Part shown: positions 7,886 to 16,714 of the stretch, in pieces
Layout of the letters: each line of letters begins with the position of its first letter
How positions within the stretch are numbered: position 1 is the first letter of the stretch
Assembly: GCA_028282025.1 (NCBI GenBank)
Contig: JANQIT010000003.1
Location: 1-47,008 of the forward strand
DNA length: 47,008 bases
From: Hwanghaeella sp.
Lineage (GTDB): Bacteria > Pseudomonadota > Alphaproteobacteria > UBA8366 > Aestuariispiraceae
Direction: 5' to 3'
Position numbers and translations under genes: made by a program
Notes under the pieces: generated by a model
Told to the model about the DNA's origin: nothing
The model's database searches: none
The model's input: the letters and a program-made list of their open reading frames with translations, nothing else

Positions 7886-9466
7886 ATGAGCACGTCGGCT
7901 ATCGACCCGGTAACGGAAAACCCCGCCGCAAGCCAACAGGCAAAGCAAAAAAAGCAGGGTCAGTCGAGCAACTCCGATCTGTTCGCGACCTTGGTGCAGG
8001 GCCAAGTTCCGCAGAACATCGTTTTCACCCGCGTTGACCGCCAGCTTGACGTCCCCAAGGCCGCCAAGACCGATGACGGCCAGTCCCAATCCGCGCCATT
8101 CCTGGATGACCGGGGCAATACCGAGCCAGATACGGTCGAGAAGTATGAGACAGGCATTTCCGACGATCCGGCGCCGGTTGGGCGTCAGGACTCCGCACCT
8201 CGGAGCGACAGCCGCGACGCCGCCAATAGCGATACCGGCGCGTCGGATGGGCAGGACAACGTGGCGGCGGAGACCGCCCAGAAGCCGAAGGATGCCGGCG
8301 ACACAAAGGAAGGCTCCGACACCGCAGCCAATGCCGCGGCGGCAGCAAATAACACAGCCAAGCCCGGTACGGAGACTCAGCGGTTCGCCGCTGAGGTGAC
8401 AGTCGCGAAAGGTCCGGATCAGAACGCGGCGCGCCAGGCTGCAAATGCCAATGTAGAGACCAACGGCAACGTCCAAACGCAGATTGCCGCCAAGGATCCC
8501 GCTCTGGCGCAGAAAGCCGCCGGTCAGGCGCGGGGTAATGTGACGGCCAGCGAGCAGGCGGTCGCCAAACCGGCGAGCGCCCTGGCCTCGAATGCGGCAA
8601 CGACTGTTCAGGCGGATGGAACGGCGCAAGCCGCGCAGGTAAAGCCAACAGGCGAAAGCCGGCCCACCGCCACGCAGTTGGCGAATGCTGCAAGCGATCA
8701 GGAAACGCTCATCCCCACACAGGCGGGACCGGCCAAGGCAAAGACAGCCGCTGGGACCAATGCCGCTGACAAAGGTCAGGCATCAGGGGACAGCAAACAA
8801 AGCGCATCGGCCGGCAATGCCAACCAAAGTCAGACAGCGCAGAATTTCGCTGCATTGGCGGCCAACAACGCGTCGCCAGTACAAAACGCGGTCCAGGGCG
8901 GTGGCGCAGCGGGTCAGGTCAGCGCTCCGCTTGTAACCGACCCGGTCAACGGGGCCGCGCCGGCACAACAGGTGCAGACCAGTGGTGCCGCGCGGGCGGC
9001 CGCGAAGACCGCCGCCGCGGCAAAACCGAACCTGCCGCCGCAGGTTCTGACCGAGCAGGTCGCCGTCAACATCAACCGCGCCGCGGGTCAGGGCCTCGAC
9101 CGCATTACAATCCAAATGCGCCCGCAGGAACTCGGTCGAGTGGACGTGAAAATGGAGGTTGCCCAAGACGGTCGCCTTACCGCCGTGATTTCCGTGGAAC
9201 GTCAGGAAACTTACGACATGCTGCGCGCCGACTCGCGCGCCTTGACGCAGGCGCTGCAGAACGCCGGCCTGCAAGCCGATCAGAACAGTCTCAGCTTCAA
9301 TCTGAAAGGTCAGGGAGGCGACACCGCGGGCGCCGGCTCCTCTCGCGGCGGCTCTAGCGGCGGTGAAGCCGGTGACGGCGGACTGCCGGACATCGACGAC
9401 GGCCTTTTGGCCCTTGGGGAAGCAGCACAGCCTAACGCGGATGGGCGCTACGACGTCCGGGTGTGA
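7886..9466 (+). CDS. fliK: Flagellar hook-length control protein FliK
   Basis: 526 residues. Residues 1 to about 375 are Ala/Gln/Lys/Asn-rich, low in hydrophobics and probably extended, as expected for the molecular-ruler part. The C-terminal part (about 380-480) is the Flg_hook domain, with LDRITIQMRPQELGRVDVKM and ERQETYDMLRADSRALTQAL matching the family core. After it comes a Gly/Ser-rich tail. FliK is exported, measures the hook and signals the export gate to switch to filament substrates. ATG follows CAGGAG by 6 bases; transcription is from the sigma-54 element just upstream. Confidence 0.9.
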   Translation: MSTSAIDPVTENPAASQQAKQKKQGQSSNSDLFATLVQGQVPQNIVFTRVDRQLDVPKAAKTDDGQSQSAPFLDDRGNTEPDTVEKYETGISDDPAPVGRQDSAPRSDSRDAANSDTGASDGQDNVAAETAQKPKDAGDTKEGSDTAANAAAAANNTAKPGTETQRFAAEVTVAKGPDQNAARQAANANVETNGNVQTQIAAKDPALAQKAAGQARGNVTASEQAVAKPASALASNAATTVQADGTAQAAQVKPTGESRPTATQLANAASDQETLIPTQAGPAKAKTAAGTNAADKGQASGDSKQSASAGNANQSQTAQNFAALAANNASPVQNAVQGGGAAGQVSAPLVTDPVNGAAPAQQVQTSGAARAAAKTAAAAKPNLPPQVLTEQVAVNINRAAGQGLDRITIQMRPQELGRVDVKMEVAQDGRLTAVISVERQETYDMLRADSRALTQALQNAGLQADQNSLSFNLKGQGGDTAGAGSSRGGSSGGEAGDGGLPDIDDGLLALGEAAQPNADGRYDVRV

Positions 9467-9504
9467 TCCGGCCGTCTTAAACGACCCTGAACAGGAAACG
9501 ATTA

Positions 9505-10203
9505 ATGTCCGATACCGAAGCCATCTCCGCCATTACCGGCAACAGCAGGAATAACAACGCGCAGCAATCCCGGGTCTCTTTCGGGGATGACTTTGACGAC
9601 TTCCTGACCCTGCTGACCACCCAATTGCAGAACCAGGATCCCCTGGAACCAACCGACACCACAGAGTTCACCAACCAGTTGGTCCTGTTCGCCGGTGTTG
9701 AACAGGACATCAGCCAGAACGACAATCTGGAGAAGCTGATCGGACTGGAGACCTCAAATCAGGCAGTCGGCGCGCTTGGCTATATCGGCAACGAGGTCCA
9801 GGCCGAAGGCAATATCTTCGTGCTGGAGGAAGGCGGTACCGCCGCGCTGGGCTATTCATTGGCGGACACGGCGCAGAACGCCGCCATTACGATCTTCGAT
9901 CCGGCGGGCAATGTCGCCTTTGTCGGACAGGTCGACACGGAATTCGGCGAACATACCTTCGTATGGGATGGCAAAGGTGCGAACGGTCAACCCGTTCCAC
10001 CAGGCGCCTACACCTTCCAGGTCAACGCGGTGAACGCCGAGGAGCAGCCGATCACCGTGAAGCTGAGCACACGGAACGCGATTGACGGCGTTGAATCCGA
10101 CGACAGCGGAACGTTTCTGACCAGCGGTATCCTGAGCATTCCATTGGACAAGGTCTTCGCCACTTTCGCACCACCGGTTCAGACGGCGGATACAGGTTCG
10201 TAG
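9505..10203 (+). CDS. flgD: Flagellar hook-capping protein FlgD
   Basis: 232 residues. The N-terminal FlgD motif is clear (FDDFLTLLTTQLQNQDPLEP then TTEFTNQLVLFAGVEQ), followed by a FlgD Ig-like/tudor region containing TFVWDGKGANGQPVPPGAYTF. FlgD caps the growing hook so that FlgE monomers can assemble and is then discarded. It starts 38 bases after fliK and precedes flgE, the usual fliK-flgD-flgE arrangement. Confidence 0.94.
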   Translation: MSDTEAISAITGNSRNNNAQQSRVSFGDDFDDFLTLLTTQLQNQDPLEPTDTTEFTNQLVLFAGVEQDISQNDNLEKLIGLETSNQAVGALGYIGNEVQAEGNIFVLEEGGTAALGYSLADTAQNAAITIFDPAGNVAFVGQVDTEFGEHTFVWDGKGANGQPVPPGAYTFQVNAVNAEEQPITVKLSTRNAIDGVESDDSGTFLTSGILSIPLDKVFATFAPPVQTADTGS

Positions 10204-10262
10204 CCTGAGAGATTTTAGGCGCGGAGAACCGCTGCCGTTCAATCCGCAGAAGCAGATACATC

Positions 10263-10280
10263 GCGTGTTTTTCAACACGC
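10263..10280 (+). other. Hairpin in the flgD-flgE intergenic region
   Basis: GCGTGTT-TTTC-AACACGC is a perfect 7-bp stem with a 4-base loop, 20 bases upstream of the flgE ribosome site (GGAGG at 10300). There is no U-tract, so it is unlikely to terminate. It may protect the abundant flgE message from 5'-directed decay after processing. Confidence 0.45.
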
Positions 10281-10310
10281 AAACACGTCGCAAAGACGGA
10301 GGATTGATCG

Positions 10311-11810
10311 ATGAGTATTTTTGGCGCATTGCGGTCGGGCGTGTCTGGCTTGTTCGTACAAAGCCAGGCCTTGGCGACCACCGCGGACAACATCGCCAAC
10401 GTGAACACGACAGGGTACAAGGTTAACCGGGTGCAATTCTCGACCCTGGTCACCAATTCGGCGTCGCCGACGCTGTTCTCCTCCGGCGGCGTGCAAAGCC
10501 GGGTCGCGCGCGATAACGATGTTCAGGGCCTGTTGGCGGCCTCCTCCAGCGCCACGGACATTGCGATCGTTGGCCAAGGCTTCTTTACGGTGACGGATGA
10601 AGTCTCATTTAACTCTACTTCCGGCCGGTTCGAACCGACAGGGAACGCCTTCTTTACCCGTTCCGGCGAATTCCGCCCCGATCAGGACGGTAACCTGGTC
10701 AACGCGGCGGGTTTTTTCCTGACAGGATGGGCGCGCAACGCCACGGATACCGGCTTCGAAGTAACCAACGTCGCGAACGCCTTTTCAGCGGCCAACATCT
10801 CTGGCTCGTCAGCGGTCGCGACACCGACAACGGAAGTCACCGTCAGCGCCAACCTGCAGGCGTCGACAGCTTCCGGCGAGAGCTTTCAGATCTCGCAACA
10901 GATCTTCAACAGGCAGGGCGCACAGCGCACATTGAACCTGACCTTCACCAAAAACAGCGCAGCCGGCGCCGACACGTGGGATATCAGTGCGGAACTGATC
11001 GGCGGGGGACAATTCGTCGATCTCGACGTCAATGATGACGGGACCAGCCAGTCCGGAACCTTCGACACATCCGGTGACGGTCAGCTCGACGAGGCGGAAC
11101 GCGCCGCGGTAGCAACCACCGCCCTGCCCGCAGACGCCGGTCTTCTCGCACTCACGGGCGGACGGGCGGTCGCCAACATCGGCCGTGTCGTGTTCAATGC
11201 CGACGGCTCCATACAAACAACGACAGTGAATACAGGCGCGGCCGCGGCCAACCAGCCGGGCCTCGACGTGTCGTTCACCAGCGCCGGGTCATCGACGCTG
11301 AACTTCCTAATCGACTATGACGCCGCCGCCGGCACGGCTGCGGACAGGGTGCCTATCTCCCTCAATCTTGGAACCTTGAACGCCACCGATGGTCTGACGC
11401 AGTTCGAAGGCGCCAACGTCATCAACAACCTGGATCAGAACGGCCGGCAGTTCGGCTCTCTAACCGGGGTGACGATTTCCGAGGAAGGCGTCATTACCGC
11501 GCTGTTCGATAACGGTGTGACGCGGGAGATCTTCCAGGTGCCGGTCACCACCTTCAACAACCCGAATGCCCTGACGCCGTTGTCCGGCAACGTCTTCATC
11601 CAAACCGACGATAGCGGTCAGGCCGTGGCCCGTGTCGCCGGGACAGGCGGTTCGGGTGCAATCTCACCATCGACGCTGGAACAGTCGACGGTCGATATCG
11701 CCGATGAATTCACCAAGCTGATCATTACGCAACGCGCCTTCTCGGCAAACACCCGTACAATCACCACCGCTGACGAACTGCTGGATGAGTTGATCCGGAC
11801 CATTCGTTAA
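10311..11810 (+). CDS. flgE: Flagellar hook protein FlgE
   Basis: 499 residues. The N-terminal rod/hook helix region has the family signature (ALRSGVSGLFVQSQALATTADNIANVNTTGYK). The central variable domains include the FlgE D2-type repeat EVTVSANLQAS and a FlgE insertion. The C-terminal helix ends in EFTKLIITQRAFSANTRTITTADELLDELI. FlgE polymerises into the curved hook joining rod to filament. It is longer than the roughly 400-residue enteric protein; large central domains are common in alphaproteobacteria. It ends at a strong terminator (11838-11869). Confidence 0.95.
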   Translation: MSIFGALRSGVSGLFVQSQALATTADNIANVNTTGYKVNRVQFSTLVTNSASPTLFSSGGVQSRVARDNDVQGLLAASSSATDIAIVGQGFFTVTDEVSFNSTSGRFEPTGNAFFTRSGEFRPDQDGNLVNAAGFFLTGWARNATDTGFEVTNVANAFSAANISGSSAVATPTTEVTVSANLQASTASGESFQISQQIFNRQGAQRTLNLTFTKNSAAGADTWDISAELIGGGQFVDLDVNDDGTSQSGTFDTSGDGQLDEAERAAVATTALPADAGLLALTGGRAVANIGRVVFNADGSIQTTTVNTGAAAANQPGLDVSFTSAGSSTLNFLIDYDAAAGTAADRVPISLNLGTLNATDGLTQFEGANVINNLDQNGRQFGSLTGVTISEEGVITALFDNGVTREIFQVPVTTFNNPNALTPLSGNVFIQTDDSGQAVARVAGTGGSGAISPSTLEQSTVDIADEFTKLIITQRAFSANTRTITTADELLDELIRTIR

Positions 11811-11837
11811 CCTTCACGCGGTCTTTTTTAAGATCTG

Positions 11838-11869
11838 AAATGCCACCCTCCCGGGTGGCATTTTTCTTT
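11838..11869 (+). terminator. Rho-independent terminator after flgE
   Basis: An 11-bp perfect stem (AAATGCCACCC / GGGTGGCATTT, 11838-11848 with 11853-11863) with a 4-base loop TCCC, running into TTTTTCTTT. It closes the fliK-flgD-flgE unit 28 bases after the flgE stop. Confidence 0.95.
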
Positions 11870-12053
11870 CCTCAATATCATCTATTTGTTTTTAAAAGGA
11901 TTTTTAGGATTGCCGGCAGAAGGAGAGATTTAGATAAAATTTTAGTAAATTTATTCTTTGTTAACTTTTAAGTCCTATGGTAACTCATGCAAGGCGGTAA
12001 AACGCCAGCGACGATGAGAGACAGAGACAAATCACCGGACCAGGAGAGCTGCG

Positions 12054-12404
12054 ATGACTGATCAGTTCATCATGGGCCCGGATGAAGAAGAAGCCAAACA
12101 AAAGGCAGACACATCCGTCGTCCACTTCCCCGGGGCAGAGTATTCGCCCCAGAAGATTGCCAGGACCACGGGTCCCGGCCTACCCCCGCCCACGCTGAAA
12201 CGCTGGACGCCGCAATACAAGCAGGCGGTCGTTCTTGCCGTCCATAGGGGCTTTCTGACACTGCGGGAAGCATGCCGCCGGTATGCTTTGTCGGTGGAGG
12301 AGTTTCAGGATTGGGAAACCGCAATCGCCAAGCACGGCAAGGCCGGGTTGAAGGTGACGCGGATTAGCGGCTTCCGCCGGACCGAACGCCGGTCCGCGTT
12401 GTAG
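12054..12404 (+). CDS. sciP: CtrA inhibitor SciP (DUF1153 family)
   Basis: 116 residues. The first 45 are acidic or polar. Residues about 47-105 match the SciP/DUF1153 helix-turn-helix: LKRWTPQYKQAVVLAVHRG, then LTLREACRRYALSVEEFQDW and HGKAGLKVTR. In Caulobacter SciP binds CtrA and blocks it from recruiting polymerase at flagellar and cell-cycle promoters. It has its own AT-rich upstream region (11870-12050), isolated by the flgE terminator. The N-terminus is about 25 residues longer than the typical roughly 90-residue protein, and the start follows CAGGAG by 7 bases. Together with the CtrA box at 7009 this implies CtrA-type control here. Confidence 0.9.
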   Translation: MTDQFIMGPDEEEAKQKADTSVVHFPGAEYSPQKIARTTGPGLPPPTLKRWTPQYKQAVVLAVHRGFLTLREACRRYALSVEEFQDWETAIAKHGKAGLKVTRISGFRRTERRSAL

Positions 12405-12803
12405 CTCCCAAGGCACTACTCAGGAAAAGCATTGGAACTGCGCGGCCGCCGCGCCGCACTGCCGGCATATGCGCCGGCCGCGCATGGCAAACTCAGAGAG
12501 GGTTTGTGCAATGGTCACGGCTATGGAGCGTTCGAAGTATTACTTGTCGAATACTTCAAACCCAAGTGTTCACGGGCAGTTAGAAGTAATACTAGGCTAT
12601 TTTTGCCTATTTTCTTCTTTGATGTCTTTCGCAAATCACGTATCACTACTGTGGGAGATATTAAAGGAGAGGCGAATCGGCTGCCCCGCAAAAGGCGTTG
12701 CGTTGATGTTTGACGCAGAGCCCGAGTCCGGTTTGAGAGGGCCAGGACACAGCGCGGAAATAGCCGGTTCAGAGAGCGCTGCTTGCGTTCGGGGAGAGGT
12801 ATT
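12405..12803. other. Intergenic region between sciP and fliF, AT-rich with inverted repeats
   Basis: About 400 bases. The first part holds two GC-rich hairpins (GCGCGG/CCGCGC 12440-12454; GCCGGC/GCCGGC 12461-12478) that may end the sciP transcript. The AT-rich middle contains GAAGTATT-N8-AATACTTC (12534-12557) and a further inverted copy AGTAATACT (12585-12593). A small TAGGC/GCCTA stem followed by a T-rich tract lies at 12593-12620. The rest should carry the fliF promoter; I see no clear sigma-54 or CtrA element here. A frame spanning 12469-12807 has no recognisable protein features. Confidence 0.5.
12534..12593. promoter_or_regulatory. Inverted-repeat cluster, candidate operator for fliF
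   Basis: Three related elements in 60 bases: palindrome AAGTATTACTT (12535-12545), half AATACTTC (12550-12557) and AGTAATACT (12585-12593), the exact reverse complement of AGTATTACT at 12536-12544. The spacing of about 49 bases between the outer copies is near whole helical turns, compatible with cooperative regulator binding. The regulator is unknown. Confidence 0.4.
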
Positions 12804-14477
12804 GTGAACAGTTTGGTACAGGTATTTCAGAATTTAGGTCCGGCGCGGGTCGCCGCGATCGGTAGTGTTGCCGTCCTCCTTATGGCGTTTTTCATTTTCA
12901 TGATGACGCGCCTGACATCTCCGGACATGCGTTTGCTGTATGGCGATCTGGATCAGGCGGACGCCAATCAGATCATCAGCCAACTGACCGCCCAGGACGT
13001 TCCGTTCGAACTCCGCAATCGGGGGTCGGAAATCCTGGTGCCCGCCGACATGGTGGCGCAGTTGCGCCTCTCGATGGCCGAACTCGGGTTCGGCGGCCGG
13101 GTGCTCGGGAACGAGCTCTTCGACCGCGAACAAAGCTTCGGCACTTCCAGCTTCATGCAGCAGGTGACCAGCCAGCGCGCCCTGGAGGGTGAGTTGGCCC
13201 GGACGATTTCCTCCTTCTCGACCGTGAAGTCCGCCCGCGTGCATCTTGTCTTGCCGCAACGCGAACTTTTCACCCGCGAAGTCCGGGAGCCCAGCGCTTC
13301 CGTCATTCTGCGCATGCGTGGCGGCCAGCGGTTGGACAAACAGCAGGTCCTCGCAATTCAGCATCTGGTCGCGACCGGCGTCGACCGCCTGAAGCCCAGC
13401 AACATCACCATCGCAGACGACCGGGGTACGCTGCTCGCCCGCGGCGGCGATGAGGAAGGCCTGCTCTCCGCGGCAAATGACGAACTTCGGACCAACTACG
13501 AGGGGCGCCTGGCACGGCGGCTTGAGGAACTGGTCGAGCGCACGGTCGGGTTCGGCAAGGTGCGCGTTGAAGTTCAAGCGGAACTGGACCTGAACCAGGT
13601 CGTCCAGAACGTCGAAACCTATGATCCGGAAGGGCAGGTTTTGCGCTCTACGGAGACCATCGAAGAAGCGAACAACCTGTCCGAGGCCGGCGAGGATGCG
13701 GTCACGGTTGGCAACAATCTTCCCGATGGCGGCGGGGCTTTCGGTGCCGAAGGCGGCACGTCGGAGAATTCAAGCCGTACGGAGGAACGCTCCAACTTCG
13801 AAATTTCCCGAACCCAAATAAACACCGTGCGCGCGCCGGGTGAAGTCCGCAGCGTTTCCGTCGCGGTTTTGATCGACGGAACTTATGACGTCTCCACGCC
13901 GGAAGGGGCCGATGAGCCGATCCGCGAATATGTCGCGCGCACCGAACAGGAAATGGAGAACATCGAAGCCCTGGTTAAATCCGCAATCGGCTTCGAAGAC
14001 GGCATCGATACCGTGGAAATCATCAATATGCCGTTCGCCGATCCCGTCGATTTCGCCGATGACGGCCCGGACCTGCTGTTCGGTCTGACGCCGGAGAATA
14101 TCGAGCGGATCGTGGAAATTCTGATCCTCGGAGCCCTGGGTATCCTGGCCATCCTGCTTCTGCTGCGGCCCGCGATCTCCAAGATCCTGGATATCTCGGC
14201 GGCCCAGCCGGGTGTCGCCACAGCCGAGGAAGAAGCCGCCCCCGCCCTGATCACCGACCAAAGTGGCGCGTTGGTCGCCGCGCCGGCCGGCGGTCTGGTC
14301 CCCGCCGAGATGGGTGGAGAGACGGAGGAGGATGTCGAAAGCATGATCGATATCGCCCATATCGAGGGACGGGTGAAAGCCTCTTCGATGAAGAAAATCG
14401 GCGAGATTATAGATAAACATCCGGAAGAGGCCGTAGCGATCCTGCGCAACTGGATGTATCAGGAAGGGGGCGCCTAG
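12804..14477 (+). CDS. fliF: Flagellar MS-ring protein FliF
   Basis: 557 residues from GTG 12804, preceded by GGGGAGAGG; an upstream TTG would add seven residues with a worse ribosome site. TM1 lies near residues 15-36 and TM2 near 445-465. Between them are the ring-building motifs (LLYGDLDQADANQIISQL; NELFDREQSFGTSSFMQQV; ARVHLVLPQRELF). The C-terminal tail (about 530-557, ending NWMYQEG) is the FliG-binding helix region. FliF forms the inner-membrane MS ring on which motor and export gate assemble. First gene of the long fliF-flhG series. Confidence 0.96.
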   Translation: MNSLVQVFQNLGPARVAAIGSVAVLLMAFFIFMMTRLTSPDMRLLYGDLDQADANQIISQLTAQDVPFELRNRGSEILVPADMVAQLRLSMAELGFGGRVLGNELFDREQSFGTSSFMQQVTSQRALEGELARTISSFSTVKSARVHLVLPQRELFTREVREPSASVILRMRGGQRLDKQQVLAIQHLVATGVDRLKPSNITIADDRGTLLARGGDEEGLLSAANDELRTNYEGRLARRLEELVERTVGFGKVRVEVQAELDLNQVVQNVETYDPEGQVLRSTETIEEANNLSEAGEDAVTVGNNLPDGGGAFGAEGGTSENSSRTEERSNFEISRTQINTVRAPGEVRSVSVAVLIDGTYDVSTPEGADEPIREYVARTEQEMENIEALVKSAIGFEDGIDTVEIINMPFADPVDFADDGPDLLFGLTPENIERIVEILILGALGILAILLLLRPAISKILDISAAQPGVATAEEEAAPALITDQSGALVAAPAGGLVPAEMGGETEEDVESMIDIAHIEGRVKASSMKKIGEIIDKHPEEAVAILRNWMYQEGGA

Positions 14478-14521
14478 TGCGCCGCCCCCTTGGCAAGCGC
14501 CGCGAATCCGCGACGCTTGCC
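14466..14521 (+). other. Tandem hairpins between fliF and fliG
   Basis: Two adjacent stem-loops. The first, GGGGGCG/CGCCCCC (14466-14472 with 14483-14489), encloses the fliF stop codon. The second (14492-14521) has an 8-bp stem GGCAAGCG/CGCTTGCC, one C-A mismatch, then 4 more pairs around an AATC loop. No U-tract follows, so full termination is unlikely. They may mark RNA processing or differential stability of fliF versus fliG messages. Confidence 0.6.
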
Positions 14522-14549
14522 GCTAGGTATGTCGTACTTGGATTGAAAA

Positions 14550-15566
14550 ATGCGCGTTAGAGAGGACTACAGAGGGCTGTCGGGCCCCGAAAAGGCCGCC
14601 ATCATGATGCTGGCCATTGGGGAAGACTATGCCGCGCGCCTTTTCACCATCATGGATGACGAGGAAATCAGAGAAATTTCCTCGTCCATGGCGAACCTTG
14701 GAACGGTCAGCTCCAACGTCGTCGAACGGCTGTTCGTCGAATTTGCCGAACAGATCTCTTCCACCGGCAGCCTGGTCGGCTCCTACGAAAGCACCGAACG
14801 CCTGCTCGGTAAGGTGCTCGACTCCGACCGGGTTACCCAGATCATGGAGGAAATCCGGGGGCCCGCCGGCCGGACGATGTGGGACAAACTCGCCAATGTG
14901 AACGAGGTCGTTCTGGCGAATTATCTGAAGAACGAATACCCGCAAACCGTCGCGGTGGTCCTCTCCAAGATCAAGGCGGATCACGGGTCCCGCGTGCTGG
15001 CCGCCCTGCCCGAGAGCTTCGCCATGGAAGTGATCATGCGCATGCTTCGGATGGAGGCGGTTCAGAAGGAGGTCCTGGACGATGTGGAACGGACATTGCG
15101 CAACGAGTTCATGACCAACCTGGCGCGCACCGCGCGTCGCGACAGCCACGAAATGATGGCCGAGATCTTCAACAGCCTGGACCGGAACACGGAAAACCGG
15201 TTCATGACCCTGTTGGAAGAACGAAACCGCGACAGCGCCGAGCGCATCAAGGCGCTGATGTTCACCTTTGAAGATCTGCAGAAGCTGGACCCGACCGGGG
15301 TACAGACCCTTCTGCGAAACGTGGACAAGGACAAGCTGGGCATCGCCCTCAAAGGTTCTTCCGACCAGATCAAGGAACTGTTCTTCGGCAACATGTCGGA
15401 ACGCGCGGCCAAGATCCTGCGCGAAGACATGGCGGCCCTCGGCCCGGTCCGCCTGCGCGATGTGGACGATGCGCAGATGGAAATGGTGAACTTGGCGAAA
15501 GACCTTGCCGCCAAGGGCGAAATCGTAATCTCCGAAGGCAGCGCGGAAGACGAGCTGATCTACTAA
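14550..15566 (+). CDS. fliG: Flagellar motor switch protein FliG
   Basis: 338 residues, normal length. FliG-N (about 1-100) begins [20 protein letters not shown]. FliG-M (about 115-190) contains [14 protein letters not shown], close to the EHPQ motif but with NEYPQ here. FliG-C has charged torque-helix residues ([31 protein letters not shown]). FliG couples the stator to the rotor and binds FliF. The start follows the double hairpin by 28 bases without an obvious strong ribosome site. Confidence 0.96.
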   Translation: MRVREDYRGLSGPEKAAIMMLAIGEDYAARLFTIMDDEEIREISSSMANLGTVSSNVVERLFVEFAEQISSTGSLVGSYESTERLLGKVLDSDRVTQIMEEIRGPAGRTMWDKLANVNEVVLANYLKNEYPQTVAVVLSKIKADHGSRVLAALPESFAMEVIMRMLRMEAVQKEVLDDVERTLRNEFMTNLARTARRDSHEMMAEIFNSLDRNTENRFMTLLEERNRDSAERIKALMFTFEDLQKLDPTGVQTLLRNVDKDKLGIALKGSSDQIKELFFGNMSERAAKILREDMAALGPVRLRDVDDAQMEMVNLAKDLAAKGEIVISEGSAEDELIY

Positions 15567-15570
15567 CGGC

Positions 15571-16365
15571 ATGAGCACAGCAACCGCAAAACCCTTCCTG
15601 TTCGAAACCTCCTTTGACGAGGAGGAACTGCGCCGTCAGGCCAACGCGCGAAAACAGGAAGAAGAAGACGCACGGCTTGCCGAAATCCGCGCGGAAGAGG
15701 AAGCGAACCCGCCGCCCCCGACCTTCAGCGAAGAAGAGTTGCAGGCCGCGCAGGCCGCCGCCTGGCAGGAGGGCCACGCCGCGGGCGTCGCCGACGCCCA
15801 AAAGGAGCGTGAGGCGCAGATCACGGTCCTGCTGGAGAACCTGGCCGCGCAGGTCGGTGGCATGCATGTTCACCAGGACGTCACCAACGACCGGATTGGC
15901 GTGCATCTGAGCAAGGTCGCCATCGCCGTGATAAAGCATGTGCTGCCGGATTTGATCGCAAAGCAAGGCGCCGGCGAGGTGAAAGCCATACTGGGCGACT
16001 GTTTCGAACGCATTCCGTTCGACAGCAAGATCGTCGTCACGGTTTCACCGGACACCGAAACGCTGTTGTCGGAGAGCATGGAACTGCTGGCCGCACGCAG
16101 CGGCTTCGAAGGCCGCATACGGTTGATCGGCGACCCCGAATTGGGTCCAAGCGACCTTACCGCCGTTTGGGACGGCGGTGGATTGGAACGCTTGGAGAGC
16201 GCCATCTGGCAAGAAATCGAAGCACGGGTGGAACAGGCCGCCGCGCAACACGTCGCGCCGCCGGCACCCGAGGCCCAACCCGTTTCCCAGCAACCGGCGG
16301 CCGCCGAAACCGCAGCGTCCTCCGCCGGAACGGACGCGGCCCCGCAGGAGGTGAATGATGTCTGA
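15571..16365 (+). CDS. fliH: FliH-like flagellar export ATPase regulator
   Basis: 264 residues. The N-terminal 60 residues are charged and coiled-coil-like (EEELRRQANARKQEEEDARLAEI). The AAWQEGHAAGVADAQ segment is the FliH glycine-repeat type region. Residues 110-215 are the FliH/YscL C-terminal domain (IVVTVSPDTETLL... IRLIGDPELGPSDLTAVWDGGGLER). The last 50 residues are a Pro/Ala/Gln tail not needed for the fold. By family knowledge FliH holds the FliI ATPase at the export gate; fliI itself is not in this window. It starts 4 bases after fliG and overlaps fliN by 11. Confidence 0.85.
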   Translation: MSTATAKPFLFETSFDEEELRRQANARKQEEEDARLAEIRAEEEANPPPPTFSEEELQAAQAAAWQEGHAAGVADAQKEREAQITVLLENLAAQVGGMHVHQDVTNDRIGVHLSKVAIAVIKHVLPDLIAKQGAGEVKAILGDCFERIPFDSKIVVTVSPDTETLLSESMELLAARSGFEGRIRLIGDPELGPSDLTAVWDGGGLERLESAIWQEIEARVEQAAAQHVAPPAPEAQPVSQQPAAAETAASSAGTDAAPQEVNDV

Positions 16366-16714
16366 CGAAACCCAGGACCTGGACCTCAACGAACTGGAAG
16401 AGAGCGAGCAGAACGGCGAGCCGCTGGACCCGCGCGCAGCGGATCTGGTGACGCCGACCGGCGCCCGCGACCTGGAAGCGGTCTATGAAATTCCGGTGCA
16501 GGTATCCGCCGTCCTAGGCAAGGCGCATATGCAGGTCAGCCAGTTGCTGAAACTGGGGCGCGGCGCGGTGGTCGAGCTGGACCGCAAGGTCGGCGAAGCC
16601 ATCGACATCTACGTTAACAACCGTCTGGTCGCCCGTGGCGAGGTCGTCGTGGTCGACGACAAACTGGGCGTCACGATGACGGAAATCATCAAGTCGGATA
16701 AGACGGGCGGCTGA
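16355..16714 (+). CDS. fliN: Flagellar motor switch protein FliN
   Basis: 119 residues. An acidic linker of about 45 residues is followed by the SpoA/C-ring domain (YEIPVQVSAVLGKAHMQVSQLLKLGRGAVVELDRKVGEAIDIYVNNRLVARGEVVVVDDKLGVTMTEI in outline), with the typical L-x-L-G-R-G and V-N-x-x-L-V-A-R-G-E-V motifs. FliN forms the bottom of the C-ring. Two in-frame ATGs (16355 and 16358) are possible starts. The coding region overlaps fliH by 11 bases and its TGA overlaps the next ATG (TGATG). Confidence 0.95.
   Translation: MMSDETQDLDLNELEESEQNGEPLDPRAADLVTPTGARDLEAVYEIPVQVSAVLGKAHMQVSQLLKLGRGAVVELDRKVGEAIDIYVNNRLVARGEVVVVDDKLGVTMTEIIKSDKTGG

Noticed and set aside
7565-8629. 354-codon minus-strand frame opposite fliK
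   Set aside because: Low-complexity Arg/Gly/Leu-rich translation typical of an antisense frame; fliK on the other strand has a promoter, ribosome site and Flg_hook domain.
11960-11975. TTAAC and TTAA near sciP as a CtrA full site
   Set aside because: The two halves are only 3 bases apart, not the required 7.
11980-11997. TGG...TGC stretch upstream of sciP as a sigma-54 promoter
   Set aside because: The GG to GC spacing is 8 bases, not 10.
12469-12807. 112-codon plus-strand frame in the sciP-fliF intergenic region
   Set aside because: Unusual composition, no ribosome site, overlaps the fliF start and spans inverted repeats; more likely regulatory DNA.
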